From NCBI GenBank assembly GCA_001949185.1, contig BDGG01000009.1, positions 927,347-991,346 of the forward strand: a stretch of 64,000 nucleotides of DNA. Direction: 5' to 3'. The position numbers and the translations under genes were made by a program. Numbering within the stretch: position 1 is the first letter of the stretch; every line of letters begins with the position of its first letter. Below are positions 33,674 through 44,400 of the stretch, in pieces. The notes beneath the pieces were generated by a model. The model had not been told where the DNA came from, did not search any database, and worked only from the letters and a program-made list of their open reading frames with translations. The stretch comes from Ramazzottius varieornatus (taxonomy: Eukaryota > Tardigrada > Eutardigrada > Parachela > Ramazzottiidae).

Positions 33674-34803
33674 TCAAATATTCAAAAGCCCGAAGCCTTG
33701 AAGTATAGAGTTCAACAAGGCGTCAGATAGAACGTCGTTCAAGCGTGTGGGCATGTCACGAGAGGCCCGGGATGGAAGCCTCATGAGGTGCTCAGCACGA
33801 GAGACCTCCCGGCTGGCTGGCACGCTCGACTTGAGCGGCGGACTTACAATTTGGGCTACATCGGATCGATTCAGCTGATATGAGAGGTCGACTTTGTTTG
33901 CGGCGATGAATATCAACGCCGACGATGTTGATGGATGATTAATTAGCTGATCCCGGATGGTGCGAACAAATTCAAAGCTGTGAAGATGGGCGCTGACATC
34001 AAAAACAAGCACGTATGCAGCAGCGGTCACATCGAACGACAGCCATGAATTCCAGGAACCGGCGGAACCCACTGGAACTTCCGTTACCGGCACATCTGTA
34101 ATAAAGGACGACTTCCTTCAGCATATTTGACAAAAACGTTATGCCAACACCATGTGATCGTCTGATCTTTCCCATTGATCGAATTACCAGTTGACTGGAA
34201 AAGACAACATCAAGGTATGGAAAATAACTGCCCGAAAAACCCAAATGGGAACTCGGCGCGCAAACTCGACCAGAGTGGTGCACACTTTCAGCATTACTGG
34301 GTGGTAGCTTGCGCCAATTGGAAAAGCGATCCTGTCGAGTTTGATGGTTTTCCGAAGTGGCGCACATGCTCAATGTTATTGGCTGTAAGCGTCCGCCACC
34401 AGGAAGACTGATCTTGTTCGTTTGCCGAGCTTCCATGCCAAAAGTGTTCCAGTTGGTGTCGGTGCAAAGTTGTGGCGTGTGCCAACATTAGAGGCTTACC
34501 CACAAGTTTTACCGCCCAATGCGTGATCCTTTGCGTGTTCGTGTCAAAGGTAAGTATGGTCTTGAAGTAGCTGGTCTTTTTCTCTGTAGGCTCATATTGT
34601 TCCTCGAAGTCTTGACCGTTTCCCACAAATTGTTTGATAATACTGGTCTTGCCACAACATGCCGAACCCAGCACGACAATCTTGAAAGCTTGCGAATGGA
34701 CATGTCCATCACATTCCTGGTTGGTCGATGTGCCTTCGGTGGTGGACGATTGATTGGTCGTTGCTTCCCGGACGAACGCGCGCAAATCAGCTGCAGTCGG
34801 CAT
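33674..34803 (-). CDS. Ras-like GTPase, RASL10 family, divergent copy 2, 241 aa
   Basis: Exons 34803-34500 and 34095-33674 (242 codons). A ~40-residue N-terminal extension precedes FKIVVLGSACCGKTS (P-loop). KLVDVPVTE stands where DxxG should be. AAAYVLVFDVSAHLHSFEFV and ANKVDL (G4) follow, aligning with copy 1. The G5 SAK motif, the following helix and the CAAX box are not recognisable, and it ends GFGLLNI. It may therefore be soluble or a weak nucleotide binder. A 5' UTR exon probably lies at 34898-34804. Its intron carries two palindrome copies. Confidence 0.75.
34271..34402 (-). repeat. Palindrome family, two reverse copies
   Basis: Copies at 34271-34321 and 34351-34402, with outer arms ACTCGGCGCGCAAACTCGACC and GTTCGTTTGCCGAGCTTCC: a full two-palindrome unit in the intron of RASL10-like copy 2. 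Confidence 0.88.
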
Positions 34804-36304
34804 TTTTGAGTCCTAATTGGAAACGACGGCTAGTTATTCTTATTCTCTCATTTGCCAGAACTCTTTGCAGCATTCTCTGGTCCGAGCCAGCGTAACCTGC
34901 AAGAAAAAAGGGTTAAAGAAACGGTGGTTGGATTTTTCTGAAACGTTTCGAAGAGCAGGAAAGCATCGACGGGACTACACCAGCTAATATGGCTCATACC
35001 AGGAAGGAAGGGATAGTTTGAGACGCGCAGTGAATTGGCACTTAACAGATCGTTATCTTGATGGGAATGAAAGGAGGAACAAAATGAACTTCCGGTTATT
35101 AAGAAAGGAGGTTATGGCTAACAGTGCTTGACCGGGCTTTATGAGCAACTAAGTGCGGTAAGGATGTTGACGATAGGCTTGATACGAAGCATTTCAAACG
35201 CCGTTGAACCAAGATGTATCACAGCGTTCGCATCAGGCAAGAGTGCAAAGCCATAAAGAAGTCTTCCCGCGCGGGTTTCCGACTGGCGAGGAGAAACATG
35301 AGCCGGGTGTAGAGGGCGACAATCAACTCTCAACAGCCGCGAGCTTACCGAACTTCGTTCTGTGGTCGATGAAAGGGCAAAAAGGAAGGAGGATTGAGGC
35401 GAGTGGAAATGAGATTTGCGGGAATCATTCGGGATTCACACACACAAGTTTTTTCGTGCCTCATTAGCCATTCACTGAGCGGTCTACACTTCCTGTGCGC
35501 AACTAACTGCGTTACGCTACTGATCGAGGGAATACTCCATAACAAAGCCGGAAAGACGGGGTGGATCTTCAATGGAAATCATCTTTCCGCGTGTTATAGG
35601 GACAAAACGCACGTTCCTCGGCCGGGCGATCAGCCAGGGCAGCTACCCAGGGATCACATTCGGTGGGCGGGAAGGCTCAGAAAGGTCCACAATGCGCAAG
35701 CTGGAATAACAGACGTTGGGAGGGTGAAGGGTACTCTGTGGGTCCTCGTCTATCACTCCTATTCCCACAATCTCCACACCCTATTCCATCGTCCTGCGAC
35801 GCGAAAACATCTTCTGGGAGTTGAGCAAACGAGCTCGACCGGGTCGTCCTCACAAGTGGCGCATACTTCCAGCCAATATAACCGGGAATGTGCGCCACTT
35901 AGCGAAACGCTTAGATCGTCGTTGATGTGATGCCATCTGAGAAAGACAGCGGGATGGCTTCGGTATCTCGAATTCGCTTGCACATTAGCAGCTCAAGTTG
36001 CCTCTTGGACGACACCATCAGAAGGTCCCCAAGAGTTCCAGACAATCATGGGCTCTCCACTTTCACTCTAACACTGTTCTGGCCAGGCCTCAACAAATAA
36101 CCGCACAGCCCCATTTATAGTCGATACACCACCATTTCCGCAAGGAATTTGTCACTACCATCTGCTAATGATCAAAAGCCATTTGGATTTAACAACCCAA
36201 ACTTCAGCCCCCGCGGCGCTGTAACCTTTAGCCAGATTAATAGCTTGTGGGTTTGAACAGGACTTCACACTTTCCGCCGCATCCTTTTCCTCCACTCAAT
36301 TTGC
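34804..36304. other. Upstream region of RASL10-like copy 2
   Basis: 1.5 kb. Apart from a likely 5' UTR exon near 34.85 kb and one palindrome copy I see no gene. The 178-codon plus frame at 35394-35930 begins at TTG and runs through the repeat. Confidence 0.45.
35851..35902 (+). repeat. Palindrome family copy
   Basis: Forward core CCAGCCAATATAACCGGGAA; left outer arm GAGCAAACGAGCTCGACCGG. Confidence 0.88.
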
Positions 36305-36669
36305 CTAATAAGCTCCATTTAGAAAATCAGTTTCCCGTCGATCGACAGCGCTGATGGCTGGGGAGATTACACTTCTAAGGTTCTTAGGTGCAATAACTGC
36401 AGCAAGCATTTGTGGAGCTGCAGCAAGGACCGCCGATGTGATCCCAAAGCCCACAGCAGCCACACCTTGTTTACGTTGGGCAACTTGCTGCAATCAAACT
36501 TGGGGCAATCAAGCACAGATCCCGCAAGACCGCGGTGACGTCAGGCGTCGGATCGTCGGAAGTTTCACTGCGACTTCCGGTCGGAACGATCTTATTATCT
36601 TATTTTTTCATTGCCACCTGTGCTGCATCTTCCTCTCTCACCTACCTTTGCAGGTATCGTTGACTCCAT
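36305..36669 (-). CDS. Small membrane-protein candidate, 68 aa
   Basis: Exons 36669-36646 (MESTIPAK, GTAGGT donor) and 36487-36305 (acceptor TTTGATTGCAG) join in phase. The Ala/Val-rich stretch VAAVGFGITSAVLAAAPQML could span a membrane, followed by AVIAPKNLRSVISPAIS and an acidic/aromatic end (ETDFLNGAY). Its ATG is only ~65 bp from the TAF8 ATG on the other strand, so the two would share a promoter. Not recognised; the first exon is very short, so the model needs a transcript. Confidence 0.4.
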
Positions 36670-36734
36670 CTGGAACGTGGAGCAGCGTAGATTACGGCGT
36701 TTGCCGAGAAGGTCTGCCTTGACGGTTGAACATC

Positions 36735-37911
36735 ATGGTGACAGCAGAGGATGCTCCGAACACTGGAGCAGCAAGTCTGGACAATAGCATCTCTTCCGCT
36801 CTGCGATCCGTAGTCTCCTGTATCATGTTGGAGAATGGCATAGAAGAAGTCGATGATGCTTCGTGTGCAGCAGTACTGGAACAAGTCCTACACAAGTTCA
36901 TCAGCAAGAACGCAGCGCTCACACAAGCTTTTGCAGAGCATTCCATGAGATCACAGGCTCACTTCTCCGACGCTGTCATGGCCCTTGCCTTCTCTGGAAC
37001 GGACATAGCCGGCTTGAAGAATCACTTTAAAGAATACAGATATCCCGCCCTTCTTCAGGGAGTGAAGCTTATACCGGAAACGGCAGCTGCACAACCTTCT
37101 CCAACTGTCTTCCAGGTAGGATCATTGCTCGTTAGTTATTGTAGTTGATCGATACCCCGTGAGGTAGCTCGGTCACCCAGTCAAACTGGCCAGAGTTATA
37201 CGCCGTGCGTGGGGGTGTCTGACTTGCTCAACTTGGCTCCGCTTGTCAGCTACTTGCCTCCGCTTGTCAGCTACTTGCCTCCGCTTGTCAGCCACGGTTT
37301 TCCTATTGCAGAGTGGAGAGCGCAAGAAGCTTCCGAAATATATTCCGGACTACTTTCCTCCGATGCCCAGTGTTTACACCTTCGAGTCCACACCTGTTCA
37401 AAAGCAAACGCACACGGAATACAGACAAGTCCGGGACAAGTACGCACTGGAGCGGCGTCAGATTGAGGACTGCCTGATCGCCTTCCATCTTCGCGTAGCA
37501 CCACCTCTACTGGAATCGCCCTTCCAACTAGCGGATAACCCACGCTTCTCCCTCCTTCCAAGCCATTACGGGATTGATGGTCCTGCTTACTTGTCAGCCT
37601 TAGTCCCGTCCAAGTTCGAAGATCGTCGTCGAGAAGAAGTCACACGGTCACCGGAGAAGGAGCAAGAAGTCCATGACAAGAAGAGGGAGCGAGAAGACGA
37701 CGAAACGATGAGCATCAGAGAAAGTGAAGCCAACCCGCGCAAGTATCGCAAACACAATCCTCATTCGAAGAAGCTTGCCGGTGAAAAGAGGCCAAAGATG
37801 TCGTCCAAGAACAAGCCGAGTGCGAAAGGCACTCGTCGCCCCGACAGGGAAGACTTGCACGATGACCAATCCAACTCAACTTTTAGTGCTGTAATGTCAC
37901 CTGGTCAATAA
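36735..37911 (+). CDS. TAF8: TFIID subunit 8, 326 aa
   Basis: Histone-fold subunit of TFIID that pairs with TAF10 and helps import TAF2. Exons 36735-37115 and 37312-37911. Residues ~12-100 form the histone fold (IEEVDDASCAAVLEQVLHKF onward). After the splice comes the TAF8 C-terminal motif LPKYIPDYFPPMPSVYTF, then TEYRQVRDKYALERRQIEDCL. The tail is highly charged and Lys-rich (nuclear localisation). The stop codon TAA is embedded in an AATAAA polyadenylation hexamer (37907-37912), implying a very short 3' UTR. Confidence 0.88.
37238..37290. repeat. ~21-bp tandem repeat in the TAF8 intron
   Basis: CGCTTGTCAGCTACTTGCCTC is repeated about 2.5 times just upstream of the acceptor. Confidence 0.9.
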
Positions 37912-37999
37912 AAGCCCTCTTCTGTATCTTTTTCTCGCTTTTCTCTAACTCTTGAAATCAGACGGGTGCTCGGCAAACAAACCCGACCAGATTATTTTC

Positions 38000-38131
38000 T
38001 CAAGTGACGCACTTTGTCAGTCTTACGGGCTAACAGCGTACGCCACTTGGAAGAACGAGCTTGTCGAGTTTGTTGGTTGTCCGAAGTGGCGCATGTTTGC
38101 GTTGTTATTCGCTGGAAATGTGAGCCACTTA
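38000..38131 (-). repeat. Palindrome family, two reverse copies
   Basis: Copies at 38000-38050 and 38081-38131 between the convergent TAF8 and TMEM70 genes; left outer arm TGCTCGGCAAACAAACCCGACC. Confidence 0.88.
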
Positions 38132-38192
38132 GGAAAAACGCCCATTTTATACAGTAAAACGGTCCAGAAAATAAGGAACAACGACAGAATGT

Positions 38193-38918
38193 TTACGCCT
38201 TGTCTTTACTGCCAAACTGCGGTCCATTGATGATGTCCATGGGTTTATCATAGCCCATCAGTTTGATATAAGCTTCCTTACTCCGGAACTCCGGAGGGTT
38301 AATGAAGAAAGATTTTTTCGTCCCATCAGGTAGGGTAACAGTGAAACTAGTGAACATGCCAGGTATCGCCGGGACTTGAACGTCTTCGCCCGAGAACCCA
38401 GTGAACTGTTTCCTGGGAAGAAACTTGAACGTGACTGCGTTGAAATTCTCCGTATCGGGATCGTAGTACATACGCAGGACGTACTGACGAGCTAATGCAT
38501 GGATCAACAAGGGCGTGACGAAGACGAAGAAGCCACAAAAGGCCTCAATGAGAACTTTAGCGAAGACAGGAAACTGGTCCATCCTGTTTAGCAGCTCTGG
38601 TTGTAGCGCGATGCCCAAGATGCTGGACAGGAAGGAGATGTACTTTGTCCGGGTGATCTGGTTGGAGATGGAACCGACGTAGACCAGTTGCCCCAGTTCG
38701 CGTTCGTCAGCCGGGATGTCGACAGGCTTTTCCACGTGCATTTCCATATCCATCGGCGTTGGTTCTGCCAGCTTCCGCTTCTGGGCTATCACGGTCGTTG
38801 CACCAAATGCGCGACACACAACTTGCTGCATGAGTGATTTCCGACGAAGAGAGGAGTATCCGCTGTAGTCTTTCAAGAGCGATGGACGTAATAGAATTCC
38901 GCGCCGAAGAGCAGCCAT
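38193..38918 (-). CDS. TMEM70: TMEM70-like mitochondrial assembly factor, 241 aa
   Basis: TMEM70 is an inner-membrane protein that promotes ATP synthase c-ring assembly. Single exon; ATG at 38918. The basic, Arg-rich N-terminus (LRRGILLRPSLLKDY) fits a presequence. GQLVYVGSISNQITRTKYIS opens the conserved domain. Two membrane segments follow (YISFLSSILGIALQ and IEAFCGFFVFVTPLLIHAL), then YVLRMYYDPDTENFNAVTF, FTSFTVTLPDG and YIKLMGYDKPMD. The order matches vertebrate TMEM70, whose C-terminus also has LMGYDK. Confidence 0.85.
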   Translation of the reverse strand: MAALRRGILLRPSLLKDYSGYSSLRRKSLMQQVVCRAFGATTVIAQKRKLAEPTPMDMEMHVEKPVDIPADERELGQLVYVGSISNQITRTKYISFLSSILGIALQPELLNRMDQFPVFAKVLIEAFCGFFVFVTPLLIHALARQYVLRMYYDPDTENFNAVTFKFLPRKQFTGFSGEDVQVPAIPGMFTSFTVTLPDGTKKSFFINPPEFRSKEAYIKLMGYDKPMDIINGPQFGSKDKA

Positions 38919-39253
38919 CTTCAATTGTTAGAATGTTAGTCCGAACCCAGTCGAATGATCACGGACCTGAAAAGTTGAGTGACGGTAAAAGGTTCAAGTC
39001 CAATGCTAGGATAATCAGTAGATACAATGCGCAACAGTTTACTGGATGATGGTCAGATAATATTTTGTATAGATGCTGTCAGATGGAACGTGGAAGTTAC
39101 CGAGACTTCCGGCGGAAGTTGAATACGTCTTGTATAGTAGACCTCAAGGACAAAAGGTGCTGCTTCGCTGAACAAGGAAGAGATAAACTGGGTTATGAGT
39201 ACGACGGCTGAGAAAATGCTCCAACATTTAGAGAGCCGAACTACGAGAACTAC

Positions 39254-39452
39254 CTGTAGAGCACAAAAAAGACTTTGATCTTTTCCTGATTCTTTTCGCC
39301 ATTTCCAGAAATTTTAGCAAATTCATCCCAATCGACGTTCGCACAATTGCGATATTTGCGATTGTCAAGTTTTATTTTATTTTCACCTTGTTTAATCAAC
39401 AAATCGACCCACCAATTCATGAGTGATCCCGTCGATGCTGGTCCTACTGTGA
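39254..39452 (-). CDS. Orphan AT-rich candidate exon
   Basis: Open frame between an acceptor (CTCTTACAG) and a weak donor (AG|GTAGTTC). It contains MNWWVDLLIKQG, LDNRKYRNCANVDWDEF and KIKVFFVLYR. Codons are A/T-rich, unlike neighbouring genes. Read through, it stops at 39250 (56 aa from the Met at 39420). It lies in the divergent TMEM70/eIF3k spacer. No family recognised; it may be a relic of a transferred or mobile ORF. Confidence 0.28.
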
Positions 39453-39639
39453 CTGTAAGAGCTCTGTGCCTCTGTCTATTCCGATTTCCCAATTCCCGAT
39501 TCCAAGCCTCCGGTTTTTTATTTGCCTGCTGCTTTTGTCTACCCTGTTCGTCTGCGCTCTGGATTACACGTACCACTTTTAGGACACAAAGCGGGAGTGT
39601 GGTTGTATCTAGCCGAACTTCCGGAAGCTAGGAGGAGAC

Positions 39640-41125
39640 ATGGCGAACCGTGGTATGAACCATTCCCTACAGTCCCTGAAAACGGACATTGCTAAGATCA
39701 ACCAGTCTGGAATCGACAAGTGAGTAGTCGGCATCTCACGGTCTGGTTTGGTGGTGTTGAACATTGTCGGTGAGGATGGTATCGAACTCTACTGCTCACA
39801 GGTACAACCCTCACAATTCCCGACTGATGGAAGAGTACGTGGACGCTCAAGCGATGGAGAACGACTACGACCTGGAAGCAAATCTTCTACTATTGAAACT
39901 GTAAGTCCGAGAATAAGTCGGCGCGTGGTGCAGAATGTGGGACTAACCTCGTGGGCACTACCGAAACGCGTGTCCGTTGTTGTTATGCTAAAGGTGGAGG
40001 TTGACTGCTCGGCAGACGAAGTCAACAAGAACGTTCTCTCAAGCGGTGCAGGTGGGCAGTGCTATTGGGTGGAAGCGTGCGCTACTTGGGAAAACGATCT
40101 TGCCGGGTTTAGCTGTTTTCCCAAATGGCGCACTTTGCAGTGTTGGTGGCTCCAAACGTGCGCCACTTGGAAAAATGATCTTGTCGCGTTTGTTTGCCGA
40201 ACTCTCGTATGTGCTTCAGCAGGGGGAAAGTCTAGATGGTTTGAAAATGCTGTTTGTGTTTTTCCAGGTATCAGCTCAATCCGGTCGGATATGCTGGACC
40301 TCGGGCCTCTTTTGTGACGAAGATATTGCTGAAAGCCCTGATGCAACTACCGAAGAACGACTTTCAGATTTGCAAAGCTCTGATGGAGCCGGAGCTTGTA
40401 AGTCAGACCACTCTGCACCAGTTGAAATAGCCATTCTTGCGATGTTACAACCTTCCCTAATAGCTTTAATTTTCGTTTATAGATGCGAGTAATCAAGATT
40501 CAGGATGTTATGAGACTAGCCACAATACTGGAGACCTGCCGGTTTGAATTCTTCTGGGTACTATCCACTATACAGCAAACAGTTTCGCTTTACATTATCC
40601 GAAACAGCTGAACATGCTATCGGTGCTTATACTCTGTTGGGATATTGCAGGAAGAGCTGCCCAAATGCAGGGATACGCTTTCTGGAGTGGAGGGCTTCGA
40701 TGCTGCCATCCAGAACTGTGAGCCCTTTCTTTCAATACGCTTACAATAACTTCTGTACTAACACTGACTTGGCCATTTCCAACAGATATCTGTTCGGTTG
40801 TGGAGAGAAGTAATCAGTCCATATACGAACGTCAACTGAACGCCTACTTGGGAAAACTTCCATGTAAGATGCGCCGACCCGGCAGCTGTCATTTTCAAAG
40901 TTTCACTCGGTCGTTTTGACTGTTTGTGTGTTTCACTGAACGTTCTTGTGTCGGCCCACAGCTGACAGATTTAGACGCTTGGTGGAGGAAAGAGGCTGGA
41001 AGTTCGCAGGAAACGGCGTGATCTTCATCAGAGACCAGACTTCCAATGTCAAACCGAGAAAGATCGTGGAAACCATCGACTTTGCCGACGTTGCCACCAT
41101 CCTCTCCGCTGCGGCTCGATCATAA
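39640..41125 (+). CDS. EIF3K: Translation initiation factor 3 subunit K, 230 aa
   Basis: PCI/HAM-type subunit of eIF3. Exons 39640-39719, 39802-39900, 40268-40397, 40483-40557, 40651-40717, 40786-40863 and 40962-41125 give 231 codons. Matches to animal eIF3k are YNPHNSRLMEEYVDAQAMEN, YDLEANLLLLKLYQLNP, KILLKALMQLP, LATILETCRFEFFW, and the end KPRKIVETIDFADVATIL. Intron 2 carries two palindrome copies. Divergent from TMEM70 and convergent with REV1. Confidence 0.93.
40040..40170 (-). repeat. Palindrome family, two reverse copies
   Basis: Copies at 40040-40089 and 40120-40170 in eIF3k intron 2, bounded by GCTCGGCAGACGAAGTCAAC and GTTTGTTTGCCGAAC. Confidence 0.87.
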
Positions 41126-41405
41126 GGTCTGACAGCGTCTGGAAGATAACTTTTGTTTAGTAGTATACTTCTATCTGAGTTTAACATGAATATTCCACAC
41201 GAAACATTTCGACGTGACGAAACACCTCTTTTTATGATGTTGGGCTTTATACTGTTGTGGGAATATTAACGTCGGACCCGTACAATAATCGCCATGAAAA
41301 CCGACTTGAAACGACAAGAATTTGAGGCTAGAATAGTCTTTGAAAATTGAAACGCAAAAAGTGGAAACCGTGAATACCATGATGGTTGGACAAATTTCAG
41401 ACATG

Positions 41406-44400
41406 TCAAGGGAGAGTCGGAATCTTCAAGGCACTTTTGAGATACTTTTGCGCAATAAGTCTGAAATGTGTAGTCACTTTCTCGTACATCTTGGCCCAAA
41501 CATCTCTCCTTCTCCCCCTCAGTCCATCAACCTCTCGGTACAACCTTTTTACAACAGTTTCTAATTGAGAAATTTTCTTGTCTCTGCAACATACAACACA
41601 GAAGTCCTCTAGTTGCAGCGCCAAGGCTTCGTCAGGTCCTCTGCTGCTCTTCACCGACTCTTGAATCCTCTTAACCATCGTATCGGCACTTCGACTACCG
41701 AAGAGCTCAGGAATCCTTGCTTGCTGTGACGAAGGTATCGTCTCAAGAGGCAGTTCTGCAAGGACCTCAGCCGCTTTCTCGGGGACGAGGTTCAGTTCAA
41801 CCAGATCGACAACCTTGGCAGCTTTCTTCGGAGCTTCTTGAGAAGCCGCTGGGTACTTCCGAGAACGGAACATGTCCGTGACCAACGGTTGCTTCGAAGA
41901 CTGACTGAGCTTCTTTGGTTCGTTCCGAGCTGGCTTCGGTGCTTCCACCTTGTTCTTGATCGGAAAGACGGAAATAGCTTTCCATGACTGTCCAGGCTCC
42001 CCATCGTCTTGAGCTGGAAAACCAGTGAAAGGTTGTTTGCTTCATCCGATTGGTACCTCGGCAAGACTGCTTTCCCAAGTGGCGCATATTTTCAGTATCA
42101 CTAGCTGAAAGCGTGCGCCACTTGGAAAAACAATTGCGTCGAGTTTGATTGCTCTCAAAGTGGCGCACGCTTTCAGTGTTATTGGCGGAAAGCCTGCGCC
42201 ACTTGAAAAATCGACCTTGTACGTTTCCCAAAGCTAGTACGTACGAGAATTTCGACCTGAAACTGATCGTACCTTTCAATTTCTTCTGTGCAATGAAAGT
42301 CTCGTACATTTCCGCCCGAAGATCCGCTGGCAAAGCCATCAGTACTTCCTCATCTATTTGTGACGGCGAAGTTATCTCGAACATGCTTGTTTTCTTTCTT
42401 TCAGGTTCCGGAGTCTTTGGTGGCGGTGGAAGTGGAACAGCCGGCGCAGGGTTCAGGTCAAGCAGCATCTGCTTGTGGACTTTTTTCGTAGGCGAAGCCA
42501 TCCTTTTGTTACCTCGCTTATTCGCGACACCGGGATCAGCAGACTGTTCTTCGTCGTACGCGTACGCACCTTCAAGCTCGTCCAGCCATTCGTCTTCATA
42601 CGCCGTGTTCAGATGCCACACTGCCCAGGTAACTTTCGCAGCCACGAACTTCCCACCCATTTCGTTGACTCGGCGCACGATAGGGTTGTCCAGGTAGACC
42701 AAAGTACAACCGTGTAGTGAGGAAGGCATTCGTGTGATGGAAGGTACTTCCGGCACGGCGAAGTAGTTCAGCCAAAACTTGTGTTCGGTGTCTTTTGTCA
42801 TGCGCTGGAACTCATTGTCAGCCACTGGATCAAGCTCGTCTTGTGTCTTGGCCCTAGCTTTCGGATTGGGTTTGAGTGGCAGCTTCTTGGGCGACTCTAT
42901 TTTCATTTTCAAAATGGGCTCTTTTGTGGCTGCGTTTGGATTTCTCGGTGGTAAGGAAGCCGAAACGTCCTTCGCGACCAATTGTCCGACTAAATTTAGT
43001 TTGTCTTTGTCAGCAGGAAGGGCTTCCTGAATGTGTGTATGTTCGAGAAAACGTGGTGGTTCACCGCTGTTCTGTTGAGCTTTTACCTTCAAAGCCCACT
43101 GTTGAAGGTTCTCCCAGACCTGGTTGTACACGCGGGTCCAGCCCACTTCCGCCTGGATATCGTAACGGACTGCTTTCCGCGACCACTCTGAAGTCTTCCT
43201 CAACGACGCGTCAGACATCGGAGGACGCAGTCGGGCGACCGGCATGGCCGAGCCCCCTAAGCTCGTTTGCTGCAAAGAAGGGTACTCTAGCTGAAATTTG
43301 AGGTGTTGAACATAACATGAACCACTAGCTAATAAAGAAAATAAATCAATATAAAGGGACCCGTCGATTCAAAAGAACTCACCCAGGTCGTTATCCCAAG
43401 TGACGCACCTTTTATTGTTTTTGGTCGAGAGCGTGCGCTAATTGAGAAAACAACCAAACGCGTTAGGATCGCTCTCCCAAGTAGCGCACACTTCTAGCAA
43501 AGAACAATGAAAACGTGCACCACTTGAGTGAACGGTCTAGGTGGATTCGTTAGCCGGAGTCTCATGAGTAATGTCTTACCGATTCGTCAAAGTCAGCCGT
43601 CTCGTCGCTTACATTCAGCGGCTCTTCGTCCGGTAGATCAACCTATCAGAAAGACAGTATCAATTTACAAATGATCAAGAGTAATCGACGAGAAGAGCAT
43701 CGTACCTTCTTTCCGACATTTTTCTTGGCTTTATCGAGTGAGCGGTCTTTAGGGGCTTCCTTTGCTTCTGTCCCTTTAGCATTGGTTTGTACAAGGCGCT
43801 GGCACTGCACACCGATGCCTCGTACTTCCTTCACATCCACCCCAGTCTTCTTGAACAAGGCTATGCCTTCTGTCGCGATGATCTCCGCAGAGTTTGTTGG
43901 TTGAATGAGGGATACCGACTTGTTCACAGCGTTACACTGCCCACACCCCATGAACTTGTCCGGTTCGAATGGGGCATCGGGATGCCTGACCAGTAACTTT
44001 AACGTTATCAGATGGGCTTTGACTCTCGCTGTGTCCAGCCTTCGCTGGACTTCTTCACTTAGTTCCCTGAAGAAAGCCTCAAACTGCGCGACGCTGGTCA
44101 TTCGCATGCCGTAGTTCACATCAGCCGAGACGGATTTCCGTACAGTGTCATTCGCCACAACGCGATCGTCCGTACCACGAGCGTAGTTAAAAAACTTCAG
44201 ACCGTTCTTCGGACCAAAAACCGACTGAAGTTTCTCGAGCGAGACTTTCTGCAATTCACCACAGTCCTTCACACCCAACTTGTCGAACTTCTCAACTGCA
44301 CTATATCCCACACCTAAAACCATTTCGACTGTAGTCAACACTAAATCTATCACCAGTCGCATCTGGGAGCTCGGCAGCCAAACTCAAAAAACTGTTTTCA

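Noticed and set aside
35394-35930. 178-codon plus-strand frame
   Set aside because: Begins at TTG rather than ATG and reads straight through a palindrome copy.
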